Below are positions 16,145-25,145 of a stretch of 64,000 nt of DNA, one piece after another. The stretch is from positions 1-64,000 of the forward strand of contig JAWVFJ010000050.1 in the NCBI GenBank assembly GCA_033856275.1, given 5' to 3'. The translations under genes were made by a program, and so were the position numbers. Below the pieces are notes generated by a model. It saw only the letters and a list, made by a program, of their open reading frames with translations. It was not told where the DNA came from and ran no database searches. Each line of letters begins with the position of its first letter. Within the stretch, counting starts at the first letter, position 1. This stretch comes from VRUE01 sp033856275 (GTDB lineage: Bacteria; Actinomycetota; Thermoleophilia; Solirubrobacterales; 70-9).

Positions 16145-17062
16145 TCAGACCTTCAGGAAGCGGCGCAGCGTGACGCCTGAGCCAACCGCGGAGACCAGCA
16201 CCGAGGCGGCGAAGAGGATCGCGACCAGGGCCGGGAAGGAGAGTGTGCTGTTGTTCTGCGCCGCCAGGAAGGAGAAGGTGTTGCTCAGCGGGTCGACGAT
16301 CGTGATCTTGCCCAGCCACAGGATCAGTATGGCTACCAGGCCGCCCGCGAAGCCGACGACGACCCCCTCGATCATGAACGGCCAGCGGATGAACCAGCGG
16401 GTCGCGCCGACCAGTCGCATCACCTCGACCTCGCGGCGACGGGTGTAGATCGAAAGTCGGATCGTGTTGCCGACCAGCATCAGCGAGGCGAGAATCAGCA
16501 GCGCTGTGATCACGGTGAGGACGATCTTCAGCGCGCTGGTCACCTGCTCGATCTGCTGGGACTGCTGCTGGCGGTCGAAGACGTCCTGGACGATCGGCGA
16601 AATCGGCTGCGGCTTGCCGTTCGGCCCCGGCGGGGTCACCGCGGCGCGCACGGCGTCGAGGTTGCCGGCGTCGTCGGCCTTGATCTGGAAGTTGGCCGGC
16701 AACGGGTTGTCGTGCAACTGGGCGAGCAGGTCTTCGCTCTTGCTCTTGCCAAGGTCCTTTTCCAGTTCCCTGAGTGCCGCCGACTTGCTGATGAAGCTCA
16801 CCGAGGAGACGTGCGGGATCGCCTCCAGCTTGCGTTCCAAGGCCGATATTTCGCCCTGCGTCGCGTCGTCGTAGATCGCCACGCGGAACTCGAGGCTTTC
16901 GCGGACCGATTCGCTCTTCGCCTGGGTGGTCTGAAAGACGGGGATCAGCACGCCGAGCAGGATCACCGTGGTCACGGTGGTGACGATCGCCGCCATGCTC
17001 GGCGCGCCGTTGCGGCGCAGCGCCCGGAACGCCTCTTGGGTGAAGAAGAAGAATCGCGACAT
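16145..17062 (-). CDS. ftsX: Cell-division ABC permease FtsX
   Basis: This 305-residue membrane protein begins MSRFFFFTQEAFRALRRNG. It has one helix near residues 24-45, a large extracytoplasmic loop (about 46-185), and three C-terminal helices (about 185-300), which is the FtsX topology. A basic STRRREVEVMRLVGAT-type segment, here YTRRREVEVMRLVGAT, follows helix 2. FtsX with FtsE transmits ATP hydrolysis to cell-wall hydrolases at the septum. The start directly abuts the ftsE stop, so the two are coupled. Confidence 0.93.
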   Translation of the reverse strand: MSRFFFFTQEAFRALRRNGAPSMAAIVTTVTTVILLGVLIPVFQTTQAKSESVRESLEFRVAIYDDATQGEISALERKLEAIPHVSSVSFISKSAALRELEKDLGKSKSEDLLAQLHDNPLPANFQIKADDAGNLDAVRAAVTPPGPNGKPQPISPIVQDVFDRQQQSQQIEQVTSALKIVLTVITALLILASLMLVGNTIRLSIYTRRREVEVMRLVGATRWFIRWPFMIEGVVVGFAGGLVAILILWLGKITIVDPLSNTFSFLAAQNNSTLSFPALVAILFAASVLVSAVGSGVTLRRFLKV

Positions 17063-17899
17063 CTAGATCAGCGAGTCGTGTCCGTTGGTCTGGCCCTCGG
17101 GGGCGACGCCCATCTCGGCCCGCATGCGCACGCCGAACTCGGTCGTCGACTCCTCGGTGTAGCCGCCGCTGACCTCGTCGCGGACGACGCGGCCCTCATA
17201 CAGCTCGATCACACGGCGCTGCATGTTGTCGACCATCTCGCGGTCGTGGGTGACGACGACAACGGTGGTGCCGGTCTTGTTGATCCGGTAAAGCAGCTGC
17301 ATCACGCCGATCGAGGTGACCGGGTCGAGGTTGCCGCTGGGCTCGTCGGCGAGCAGCAGCGGTGGGTGGTTGACGAAGGCGCGGGCGATCGAGACGCGCT
17401 GCTGCTCGCCGCCAGAGAGCTGGTCGGGGTAGCTGTGCAGCTTGGTCGAGAGGCCGACGAGGCGCAGCGTCTCCGGTACCTGGGTACGGATCTGGGAACG
17501 GCTGGCGCCGATCACCTGCAGCGCGTAGGCAACATTGTCGTAGACGGTGCGATCGGGCAGCAGCTTGAAGTCCTGGAAGACAGTGCCAATGTTGCGCCGC
17601 AGCTGCGGGATCTTCTTATCCACCATCGTGCCGATGTCGCGGCCAGCGATCCGCACCGCGCCCTCGGTCGCCTCCAGCTCGCGAATCAGCAGCTTGATCA
17701 GGGTCGACTTGCCGCAGCCGGTCGGCCCAACGAGGAAGGCGAACTCACCGCGGTCGATCGCCAGGGAGACCCGGTCGAGCGCCATGTGCCCGCCCGGATA
17801 AACCTTGGTCACGTCCCGCAACTCGATGATCGGCTTGCCCCCCGGCCGCCGCCGCTGCGGCTCCTCGCCGCTCGCCTTTCGCTTTCGAAGTCTGGCCAT
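17063..17899 (-). CDS. ftsE: Cell-division ABC ATPase FtsE
   Basis: The protein has 278 residues from the ATG at 17899, which has a good ribosome binding site (AGAAGGGAG eight bases upstream). A GTG at 17923 would include that site in the coding region. It has Walker A VGPTGCGKST, Q-loop FQDFKLLPDRTV, signature LSGGEQQRVSIARA, Walker B LLLADEPSGNLD and H-loop VVVTHD. It has an N-terminal basic extension and a C-terminal tail of about 40 residues. It is first in the ftsE-ftsX-ctp-rnr-smpB operon. Confidence 0.93.
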   Translation of the reverse strand: MARLRKRKASGEEPQRRRPGGKPIIELRDVTKVYPGGHMALDRVSLAIDRGEFAFLVGPTGCGKSTLIKLLIRELEATEGAVRIAGRDIGTMVDKKIPQLRRNIGTVFQDFKLLPDRTVYDNVAYALQVIGASRSQIRTQVPETLRLVGLSTKLHSYPDQLSGGEQQRVSIARAFVNHPPLLLADEPSGNLDPVTSIGVMQLLYRINKTGTTVVVVTHDREMVDNMQRRVIELYEGRVVRDEVSGGYTEESTTEFGVRMRAEMGVAPEGQTNGHDSLI

Positions 17900-17990
17900 G
17901 CCCGCGCTCCCTTCTGCGGACACAGGGTGACTCCTGCGAGCCGCGGAGCGCGCAATTCCGCGCCCACATCAGTGAGCGACAGGCTAGCGT

Positions 17991-18002
17991 ATTGCTAGCA
18001 AT
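17991..18002. promoter_or_regulatory. 12-bp perfect palindrome upstream of ftsE
   Basis: ATTGCTAGCAAT lies about 95 bp before the ftsE start in the 129-bp gap to the NHL-repeat gene. A second GCTAGC-like CTAGC occurs next to it (17983-17988). It could be an operator or part of the ftsE promoter region. No regulator is known. Confidence 0.25.
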
Positions 18003-18028
18003 TCCTCACAAACCGACGTGAACGCGAG

Positions 18029-19882
18029 TCAGCCCCGCGCCCGGCAGGTGCGATTCAGCACCGAAACCAACGTCAGACCGCCGGAGAAGGCGAAGCTCGT
18101 GCGCGCCAGGGGGAAGGCCGCGCTCGGGAAGCCCGCCGGGGCCGGACAGCCGGCGCTCAGGAAGCTGCGGGCCTTGCCGTGGGAGCTGAAGCGGCGCCTC
18201 AGGTTCATCCGCAGCCCAGTCACATAGCCCCAACTGCCGGTCGCCTGCGGCAGCGAGGCTTCGAGGACCGTGCCGTAGGTGCCGCTGGTGTCCTTCAGCA
18301 CAAAGGGCAGCACGGTGGAGGTTGGAGCCGGCTGGGTGCCGTAGATGTGAGCGAGGATCGCCGCTTTGCCGTTGACTTGGCCGTTGAAGGCGAGCACCTT
18401 GCCCTCCGAGGGGAATGGCGATTGCTCGGGGAGCTTGACGTTCGCCGAGAAATGGCCTGCGCCGACCAGCGATGGCCCGCAGGCGGCGATCGCCCCCGCG
18501 GTGGTCGATGGCTGGATTTCAGGCAGGCGGCAGGCCGGCAGACCCTGGGAAGTGAAGTGCCCGTTGCGGTTGATCGCGATCGTGATCCGCCGCAGTTGCG
18601 GCGGATCTTCCCCTTCCGTCGCGCCGATCCTGGCGTCGACCACTATCCCAACCGGAGCGGTGCCGTGGCGGGGCAGTACGTGCGGAGTGAGCTTGCCGTC
18701 GAAGTTGACCCGGACGCCACGCCGCTGCACGACCACCGAGGCCGCGGCACCCCCTCCCCCCGGCACGTTCGCGGAATCACCGGCGCCGCCATCCGAACCC
18801 GCCGCGAGCGCACCGCCAGTGCCCGAAGGTGCTTCGGGTGCGGGAACCGCGATCGTCGGCGCCAGCGGTTCGAAGGGTCCGTATGCGACCGCGTTCGAGT
18901 CTTCGCTGTTGCCGGTGGTGACGAACAGGTTGCCGCTTCCGGGATCCACCGCGATCCCGGACGGTCCGCCGAAGATCGGCCCTTCTTCCGTTTCCTCGTT
19001 TGGCGGCCCGACCATGCGGGATTCGAGCGTGTCCAGGTATGCGCCGTTTGAGCCGAACTCGTAGATAAGGGCCTGGGGACGCTCGTAGAGCGGTTTGGCG
19101 TTGTCGACGACAAGCAGGTGCCCCTCCCCTGCCGTTTTGCTGGTGTCAACCGTCACCGCCGCGTTGAACAGCGACTTGAAGTGTTTCTGTGGCGATCCTT
19201 CGATCTCGTCGACCGGCGTCGAGAGGCTGACCGATGGTTCGTAGACCTTGACCGTCTCACTCGTCGCGTCGGGTACGTAGACCCGTTTCCCGGCCGGGTC
19301 GACGGCGACGCCATAGGCGTCGCCGAGGCTGCCAAGGCCGATTTTCTCGGTGGCTTCCTCGCCCGGTTCGATCGGAGCGTCGTAGACCGCCACGTAGGTG
19401 CGATCATCAACGTAGACATCGCCTCCAGCGTCCACCGTGACCCCGGTTGAGTGACCCGAGTCGATCAACTGTTCGCTGGGCAGGAAGCGCCGGACGCTCT
19501 GGTGGAATTCGTTGGCGTAGAGGTTGCCCGAACCATCCACGGCGAGCTCGCAAAAGGCGTCCAGTTGGTTGATTTCCGAGAACGGATCGCCGCCGGGGAG
19601 AGACAGCGATTTAGTGAAGAAGCCGGCTAGGCTGAATGCATCAATCGCCCGGTGGTAATAGTCGGAAACGTAGAGGGTGTCCGAAAGCGGCGGGATTGCC
19701 AAACCGCAGGCGCCTTCGATCTGCCCTTGGGGGACCTTTGCCACCTCTTGCGGTAGGAGCCATTGCTCTCCTCCGCCAGGGTGTTTCAGGCCTTTCCGAT
19801 AGGCCGATGCATCATCGGATCCGATCGACGAGGTGCCGACCAGCAGGCACACGAGGAGCCCGATCAACGCCCTGAACCTCAT
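18029..19882 (-). CDS. Secreted NHL-repeat-type beta-propeller protein (third gene of secreted operon)
   Basis: The protein has 617 residues from the ATG at 19882, which overlaps the preceding stop (ATGA). The signal peptide is MRFRALIGLLVCLLVGTSS. Residues about 45-340 consist of repeats with GLAIPPLSDTLYVSDYYHRA, AVDGSGNLYANEF, GVAVDPAGKRVYVPD and GIAVDPGSGNLFV units, typical of six-bladed NHL propellers. A Gly/Ala-rich linker (about 360-400) leads to a second domain of about 200 residues beginning near VRVNFDGKLTPHVLP. That domain resembles the repeated domains of the upstream partner and ends SVLNRTCRARG. It is probably extracellular. Ligand and function are unknown. Confidence 0.7.
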   Translation of the reverse strand: MRFRALIGLLVCLLVGTSSIGSDDASAYRKGLKHPGGGEQWLLPQEVAKVPQGQIEGACGLAIPPLSDTLYVSDYYHRAIDAFSLAGFFTKSLSLPGGDPFSEINQLDAFCELAVDGSGNLYANEFHQSVRRFLPSEQLIDSGHSTGVTVDAGGDVYVDDRTYVAVYDAPIEPGEEATEKIGLGSLGDAYGVAVDPAGKRVYVPDATSETVKVYEPSVSLSTPVDEIEGSPQKHFKSLFNAAVTVDTSKTAGEGHLLVVDNAKPLYERPQALIYEFGSNGAYLDTLESRMVGPPNEETEEGPIFGGPSGIAVDPGSGNLFVTTGNSEDSNAVAYGPFEPLAPTIAVPAPEAPSGTGGALAAGSDGGAGDSANVPGGGGAAASVVVQRRGVRVNFDGKLTPHVLPRHGTAPVGIVVDARIGATEGEDPPQLRRITIAINRNGHFTSQGLPACRLPEIQPSTTAGAIAACGPSLVGAGHFSANVKLPEQSPFPSEGKVLAFNGQVNGKAAILAHIYGTQPAPTSTVLPFVLKDTSGTYGTVLEASLPQATGSWGYVTGLRMNLRRRFSSHGKARSFLSAGCPAPAGFPSAAFPLARTSFAFSGGLTLVSVLNRTCRARG

Positions 19883-22728
19883 CTTCCTCCCCGTCCCTTC
19901 GTCGTCGTCTTCTTGCACTCGGCATTGACTCCAGGGTGAAGGCGCCAGCCGCGGTTGGCATGGCCGACGAACCTCGCGCTGGCCAGCTGCTTCTGCTTGC
20001 AGAGGTTTTCGGCGTTGACCAGCACGCCGCGCTTGCCAGCGCTGAGCCTCAGCACGAACTTGCTCACCGGCGCATCGGGAATCGTCGGGAAGGTGCCGCG
20101 TATGCCGCCTTTGAACGAGTCGATGCGGCCGGCAACGTCGACCTCGATCCCGTGTCCCCGCAGGGCAAAGACCAGGTCGGGCAGGGTGTGAGAGGAGGAA
20201 CGCAGGTAGGCCGGGCCTTCCATCGGGGCTTCGAGCAAGGGGGTAAAGGCGCGCACGTGGCCGTAGACGGATCCCGGCGGGCAGTTGTGGGAAGCGAACT
20301 GCACCCTCGTGCAGATCGTCCGTATATGGGACTGGTCGAGAAACAGCGAGGGTGGCAACGTCACTCGAGAGGAGGCGATATTGGCGTCGCCGGGCCGCGG
20401 CCGGACCACGACCCGAAGCGAGGGATAGTCGCCCCGCTTCGCCCCGCCCTTCAGCTTCATGCCAATCCGCGGCTTGAAGCCGAGCGAGGCGCAGTCGAAG
20501 GCCTGGAAGGGCGCGGTGGCGGTGGCCAGAGTGTCGTCGGCGCGGTCGCCGAAGCGAAGGCCGGCGCCGTTGAGGGCCGAGGCGACGGTGAATTTTTCGC
20601 AGCTGGTCGGGTTCACGGTGAAATTGGGGCGGTCGATGTAGGCGCGGATGTCGCGCAGGTGAATCGGTATGCCATCGACGATGTGGGGGATCGGATCGGT
20701 GCCGGTGGCATCGATCGAGGCCTGGGTGGTCTCGGGGTCGATGCGGACGGCAGAGCGCACGATCACTACGCCGAGGTCAAAGGGCCCGACCAGGGCGGAG
20801 TCGATCGCCACGACCGAGAACGAGGAGCCGCGGTAGGGGCCCGCAAGGTAGAGGTTGCCGGGCGCGTAGGCGAGCACCGAGCCAACGCCGTAGCCGGAGT
20901 AGGTGTGCCCGATCAGGCTCGCCGCGGGACAAGAGGGATGGTCGCGCTCCGCCACGCCCGAGTTCCGGCGCGCCGCCTCGATCGCATTCTCGGGGCAGTA
21001 GGGGATGCCGGCGATCTTGCCCAGCAGCCCCGGCGGGAACTGGGCCGAGTAGGAGACGACCTCCTGTTCGGTCACCTTGCGCGTCAGGTGCAGGTAGAAG
21101 GGCGAGTAGGCCCCGGCGCGCGAGTTGAGCGTGCCGCCCCTCGCCTGCGGGGCAAAAGGCGCCAGGCCCGACGGGCAGGGACCGCCACCCACCCCGGCGG
21201 TGATCGAGGTCGGCAGCGACCGGTGAATGACCAGATTCGGGTTGCGCCAGGGGGTGAAGTCGGCTTCGGTGGCGATCTTGCCGCAGGCTGCCGGCGTCGC
21301 CAGCGGGCTGCGTTGCCCTTCGCGAAAGCGGATGCTCAGGTCGGAGTAGGGCAACTGGGGCAACTCGTCGAAGGTCGCGGTGAGGCTGCCCGTAACCGGG
21401 TCCGGTTTCAGCTCCCCGGCGACCTTGACCAGAATCCCCCTCTGGATCACCTTGGCGACGAGGTAGACGGCGAGCAGGCTGCCGAACGGGTTCCGGTAGG
21501 GGGCGGCCAGGTAGATATTGCCTTTGATCGTTTCCGTGACGATCGGGCTCCTGACGCTGAAGTCGCCGATCTTCGACTGGCTCGGGCAGCCGGCGCCTAG
21601 GGGCGAGCTGGGCGTCTCGCCCTCTTCGTACTGACCCAGGCTGCAGACGCCCAGGCCGGCGCCGACCGATGGGTTTATCGTCACCCCTTCGGGCAAGGTG
21701 ACGACGGCCTTGCGCACCGGGGTCGGGGAGAGGCCCCGCGGATCATTGACGCCGTGGGTATCGACTTCGATGTCGAAGGCATAGCCGGAGGGTGAAGAAG
21801 CGCGGCGGTCGCTCAGCTGGGCAGTGGCATTTGGTTTGAAATCGAGTTCGAGGTTTTCGCAGCCTTCCAGGCTGCCCTTGCCCGAAGTGACTTGTTTAAC
21901 TTCTTCAGAGGCTTCGCCTGGCCGCGGCCAGGAGCTGGCGACCGCGGTGAAGTTCATCGGCTCTTCGCAGGAGGTGGGCAGGGTGAGGTATGCGTGGGGG
22001 GCGCTGCGTGCCTCTCCCGGCGGTCCGACGGAGCATTTGGCCCAGCCGAACGCCGGTTCCACCTCGTTGAGGCAGTTGCCGCGCTGTTCGTTGTGGACCA
22101 CCGACCAGGGCACGCCCCAGATGGTCAGCGTCAGGCCCGAGATGGCGAGCAGCTCGGAGACGTTCTTAGCCTTCAGGGTGATGCCGTATTCGCCTTCGGC
22201 CTGGCGGATCGACGGGACCAGGACGATCGGAGCGCCGTAGGGATTGAAGCCGAGCTCGGAGGGCGCTCCGGGAGGGGGTGCGAGGTTGAAGAGGCCGAAG
22301 GTCCGCGTCGTGCCGCCGCCGAACGAGGAGCGCACGGTGACGATTCCCACCTGAGTGTTGTCCTTGCAGCTCTCGCTCAAGGGGCTTTCTTCCCAGGGCG
22401 AGGCACGCGCCGTCTGGAAATCCGCCTGGGAGCACTCGCCGGTCGCGATCGCGGTCGGGTTTTCGATTAGGCCCGGTGGCATCTCGAGGCTCAGGTCGCG
22501 AAGGTCGCCCTCGGTAATTGGCTCACCTTCTTTGGTTTTAAAGTTGACGTCGAAGTTGAGGGCCAAGGGGTGCGAGCCCGCCTGCGTCGCGGTCCCACCG
22601 CCTTCGGCGTAGACGTTGGCATCGAACCCTTCGCCAGCGGGGAGAAAGTCGAACGCGGCGGCGCCGCAGGGCACCAGCAATGCCGCCGCAACGACCGTGG
22701 AGAAGACCCCAAGGCCCAGGCGCCTCAC
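19879..22728 (-). CDS. Large secreted protein of unknown function (second gene of secreted operon)
   Basis: The protein has 949 residues from the GTG at 22728, which overlaps the stop of the upstream gene (GTGA) and has a GGGGGGAG Shine-Dalgarno about 3 bases upstream. The signal segment is VFSTVVAAALLVPCGAAA. The mature protein holds repeated beta-rich modules of roughly 150-200 residues: DLRDLSLEMPPGL, VRKAVVTLPEGVTINPSVGAGLG, and SRVTLPPSLFLDQSHIRTIC. Each is followed by Cys pairs and a GYGVGSVLAYAPGNLYLAG or KGNIYLAAPY segment. The repeated 'LP-x-G' plus Cys pattern suggests an extracellular adhesin-like or scaffold protein. I do not recognise a named family. Confidence 0.65.
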   Translation of the reverse strand: MRRLGLGVFSTVVAAALLVPCGAAAFDFLPAGEGFDANVYAEGGGTATQAGSHPLALNFDVNFKTKEGEPITEGDLRDLSLEMPPGLIENPTAIATGECSQADFQTARASPWEESPLSESCKDNTQVGIVTVRSSFGGGTTRTFGLFNLAPPPGAPSELGFNPYGAPIVLVPSIRQAEGEYGITLKAKNVSELLAISGLTLTIWGVPWSVVHNEQRGNCLNEVEPAFGWAKCSVGPPGEARSAPHAYLTLPTSCEEPMNFTAVASSWPRPGEASEEVKQVTSGKGSLEGCENLELDFKPNATAQLSDRRASSPSGYAFDIEVDTHGVNDPRGLSPTPVRKAVVTLPEGVTINPSVGAGLGVCSLGQYEEGETPSSPLGAGCPSQSKIGDFSVRSPIVTETIKGNIYLAAPYRNPFGSLLAVYLVAKVIQRGILVKVAGELKPDPVTGSLTATFDELPQLPYSDLSIRFREGQRSPLATPAACGKIATEADFTPWRNPNLVIHRSLPTSITAGVGGGPCPSGLAPFAPQARGGTLNSRAGAYSPFYLHLTRKVTEQEVVSYSAQFPPGLLGKIAGIPYCPENAIEAARRNSGVAERDHPSCPAASLIGHTYSGYGVGSVLAYAPGNLYLAGPYRGSSFSVVAIDSALVGPFDLGVVIVRSAVRIDPETTQASIDATGTDPIPHIVDGIPIHLRDIRAYIDRPNFTVNPTSCEKFTVASALNGAGLRFGDRADDTLATATAPFQAFDCASLGFKPRIGMKLKGGAKRGDYPSLRVVVRPRPGDANIASSRVTLPPSLFLDQSHIRTICTRVQFASHNCPPGSVYGHVRAFTPLLEAPMEGPAYLRSSSHTLPDLVFALRGHGIEVDVAGRIDSFKGGIRGTFPTIPDAPVSKFVLRLSAGKRGVLVNAENLCKQKQLASARFVGHANRGWRLHPGVNAECKKTTTKGRGGR

Positions 22729-25019
22729 CGCTCCCCCCTCCCCATGTGCTTGGTCTTTCCGTGCTCGCGGCCTCCGCGACTGTGGGACTTGTGGCGTTTC
22801 CTGTGGTGCTTCTTTGGCTTTGGCCCAATCACCCGCAAGCGCGGGTTGCCGGGGTTCGGCACCAGGGTCCCCGGGGTGGGATCTTCCGGTTCCCCGGGCA
22901 GCGGCTGGCAGTTGTCGGCAACGCAGACTTTTTCTTCGGGCTCCGGAAGCCCGCCATTTACCCTGGCGTCGTACACGTCGATCGAGCCGGGGTCTAACTG
23001 GGGAACCAGCGAGTCGCCGGTGAGGAAGTAGACATCCGTCGCGTCGGCGGATGCATCGATGAACTTGCCGCCATCGCGCCCCGCGAAGTCGGAAATCGGA
23101 GCAACGCAACCGAAGGTGCTCTGACAGCCCCCCGCACCCTGCGCCTCCCACTCATAGACGTCGGTGGCGCTGTTGGTGTCGCTGGCGAAGACGTCGTTCC
23201 CGGTTTCAAAGAAGAGGCGGGAGCCATCGCCCGAGAGCGCCCGTGGCCTGTAGGCGCCGGTACTGCCGTTCTGCAAGGTGCCGGGGATCGACGCCGGACC
23301 GATCGGGCGTTCCCCGGTCTGCTTGCAGGATGCGCAGATCAGGCTTGCCGGACCGCCCCCAACGGGAGGGCCATAGACGTACAGCTGCGCATCGGGCAGC
23401 TTGGTCGCGACGTCGATGATGTCGAAGGGGGTCAGCTGTGCCTTTGAGATGAAGACGAGGTGAAGGCCGTCGGCGCTGACCCGTGCCGTCGCCGTTGCCG
23501 GCGGGTAGTCGCTCGGCAGCGTGGCATCGGCGCCTTCGGCGATGGTGGTGGTCGTGCCCGCGTGCCAGCGCTGCAGGCCGTTCGCGTCCTGGTAATAGAC
23601 GGTTTCGCCGTCAGCGGAGGCACCGAGGACACCCACCACTCCCCCCGCGGGGGTTAGGTCCTCGCTCGTGCCGGCGGCGGCAAAGCGGTAGAGCTTGCCC
23701 GCCTTGGTGAAGAGGGCGACCGAACCGTCGGGCGTGGCGGTCTGGAACGTGCCGCCCCCTTCGTTTCCGTCGACTTCCCTGGTCTGGTTGGCTTCGCGCA
23801 GGTAGAGCTGGCCGCCGTCGGTCCAGTAGATGCGCGAGCCGTCTTCGGAGACCGCTCCCAGCGGCGCCGCGACCGCCGCGCCCGGCGTGGCGAGGGCCGC
23901 TTCCGGCAAGAAGTTGATCGCGCGCAGCCCGGCCACGGACCACTCGTAGAGGTTGGGCGCTTCGGCGTCACAGTGGCCGGGAGGGCCTGAGACTTCGACC
24001 GCGTTCGCGGTCAGCGCCGCGCAACTGGAGAGGACGACGTGGGCGAGGTCGGGCGTGGCGGTGACGAAGTCGACTTCCAGCTCGGGCGGCAACAGCGCGC
24101 TGTGCGCAACGTCAGCCGCTTCGAGCAGCGAGGAGAAGTCGCCGCTCGTGTTGTCGCGAAGGTAATAGGCCATGTACCCGGCGGGCGCGCCGCTTCCCGG
24201 CAACGGCATGTTCGGCGCCGGGCACCCTTCGAGCCCCCCGCGGCAGGCGAGGCCGCCGAAGAGCAAGGCTCGCGAGAGGTCAGCCGAGAAGACGCGGTAG
24301 GGAGCGCCGTCAGGGTGGTCGCCATAGGCGGCTGAGTCCAGGGGCGGCGAGACGTTCTCGGTGCTCCAGCCGGAGGGGCCGCGTCGCGATACGTACTGGC
24401 TCACGGGCGGCGCCCCAGCGGCTTCGCCGAAGGCGGTGCCCGAACCGTAGGTGATGCTCCCGCCCGCCGCCGCGGCCTGCAGGTCTCCTCCCCCGAACAG
24501 CTCTTCCGGAAAGGCGATCGCCCCGCCCCCCTTGTCCGGCGGCGAAACCATCTCCCAGGCGCGACCGTCCGGCAGATGGAATTCTTTGGAGAAGCTCTTG
24601 GTCGTGAAGACGTGCTCGGGGCCGAACACCGTTTCGGAGCCGCCTTCGTGGCTCGCTACGGCCCGATAGTGGTAGGCGGTCGACGGCGTGAGATCGGAGT
24701 TGATCGCGTTCAGGGTCTCGATCACGCTCGGTCCTGTGAGGACCTTCTCTTCTGTCTTGACCGAGCCGAGAAAGGGGTCTCCTTTCGGATTGGCCCGGTA
24801 GGCGGCGTCGGAGATGTACTCGAAGTGGTATTTCGTCTGCAGCCCATTCGAACCGATGTCCGCGCGCAGGCTAGCCCCTGCACTGGTGACCACTTCCACC
24901 CAGGAGGCCGTGATCTGAGGCGGGCCGACGGCAAGCGCCTTCATGCAGCAGGAGAGCGCGACGACGCAAACGCAGAGCGTCGCGACTGCGAAAATCGATG
25001 CGTCCCGTGGGCGCCCCAA
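22725..25019 (-). CDS. Secreted protein with N-terminal Fn3-like domain and WD40/TolB-type propeller (first gene of secreted operon)
   Basis: The 764-residue protein starts at TTG 25019 with an AAGGAGAG ribosome binding site. The signal peptide ends near MKALA. An Fn3-like domain (about 33-138) ends STAYHYRAVASHEGG. It is followed by GRAWEMVSPPDKGG and a long propeller in which blades repeat motifs such as ATPDLAHVVLSS, VSEDGSRIYWTDGG, ATPDGSVALFT, SADGETVYYQD, VSADGLHLVFIS, LSGDGSRLFFETG and SADATDVYFLTG. The tail is strongly basic (KPKKHHRKRHKSHSRGG), perhaps binding anionic cell wall. The GRAWEMVSPP-propeller architecture is one I associate with Thermoleophilia. Confidence 0.7.
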   Translation of the reverse strand: MGRPRDASIFAVATLCVCVVALSCCMKALAVGPPQITASWVEVVTSAGASLRADIGSNGLQTKYHFEYISDAAYRANPKGDPFLGSVKTEEKVLTGPSVIETLNAINSDLTPSTAYHYRAVASHEGGSETVFGPEHVFTTKSFSKEFHLPDGRAWEMVSPPDKGGGAIAFPEELFGGGDLQAAAAGGSITYGSGTAFGEAAGAPPVSQYVSRRGPSGWSTENVSPPLDSAAYGDHPDGAPYRVFSADLSRALLFGGLACRGGLEGCPAPNMPLPGSGAPAGYMAYYLRDNTSGDFSSLLEAADVAHSALLPPELEVDFVTATPDLAHVVLSSCAALTANAVEVSGPPGHCDAEAPNLYEWSVAGLRAINFLPEAALATPGAAVAAPLGAVSEDGSRIYWTDGGQLYLREANQTREVDGNEGGGTFQTATPDGSVALFTKAGKLYRFAAAGTSEDLTPAGGVVGVLGASADGETVYYQDANGLQRWHAGTTTTIAEGADATLPSDYPPATATARVSADGLHLVFISKAQLTPFDIIDVATKLPDAQLYVYGPPVGGGPASLICASCKQTGERPIGPASIPGTLQNGSTGAYRPRALSGDGSRLFFETGNDVFASDTNSATDVYEWEAQGAGGCQSTFGCVAPISDFAGRDGGKFIDASADATDVYFLTGDSLVPQLDPGSIDVYDARVNGGLPEPEEKVCVADNCQPLPGEPEDPTPGTLVPNPGNPRLRVIGPKPKKHHRKRHKSHSRGGREHGKTKHMGRGER

Positions 25020-25098
25020 GTACCTCTCTCCTTGCCCGCCGAGCCCTCTGCAGTCGCCAGCCTGCCGAGCTCATCTTTCCCAAAAGCTTGCCTTGCGA

Positions 25099-25127
25099 AC
25101 CTTACGGTACGCACTGATGTTTCTCAA
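25099..25127 (-). promoter_or_regulatory. Sigma-70-like promoter of the secreted three-gene operon
   Basis: On the minus strand TTGAGA (25122-25127) and TAAGGT (25099-25104) are spaced by 17 bp. They lie about 80 bp before the TTG start of the Fn3/propeller gene. This is the best promoter-like pair in the gap 25020-25145, which otherwise holds the ribosome binding site only. Confidence 0.4.
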
Positions 25128-25145
25128 GAGACAGGCGAGGGAAAG

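Noticed and set aside
22729..23151. N-terminal extension of the 949-residue protein
   Set aside because: It lies antiphase within the upstream propeller gene, while GTG 22728 has a ribosome binding site, a GTGA overlap and a signal peptide directly after it.
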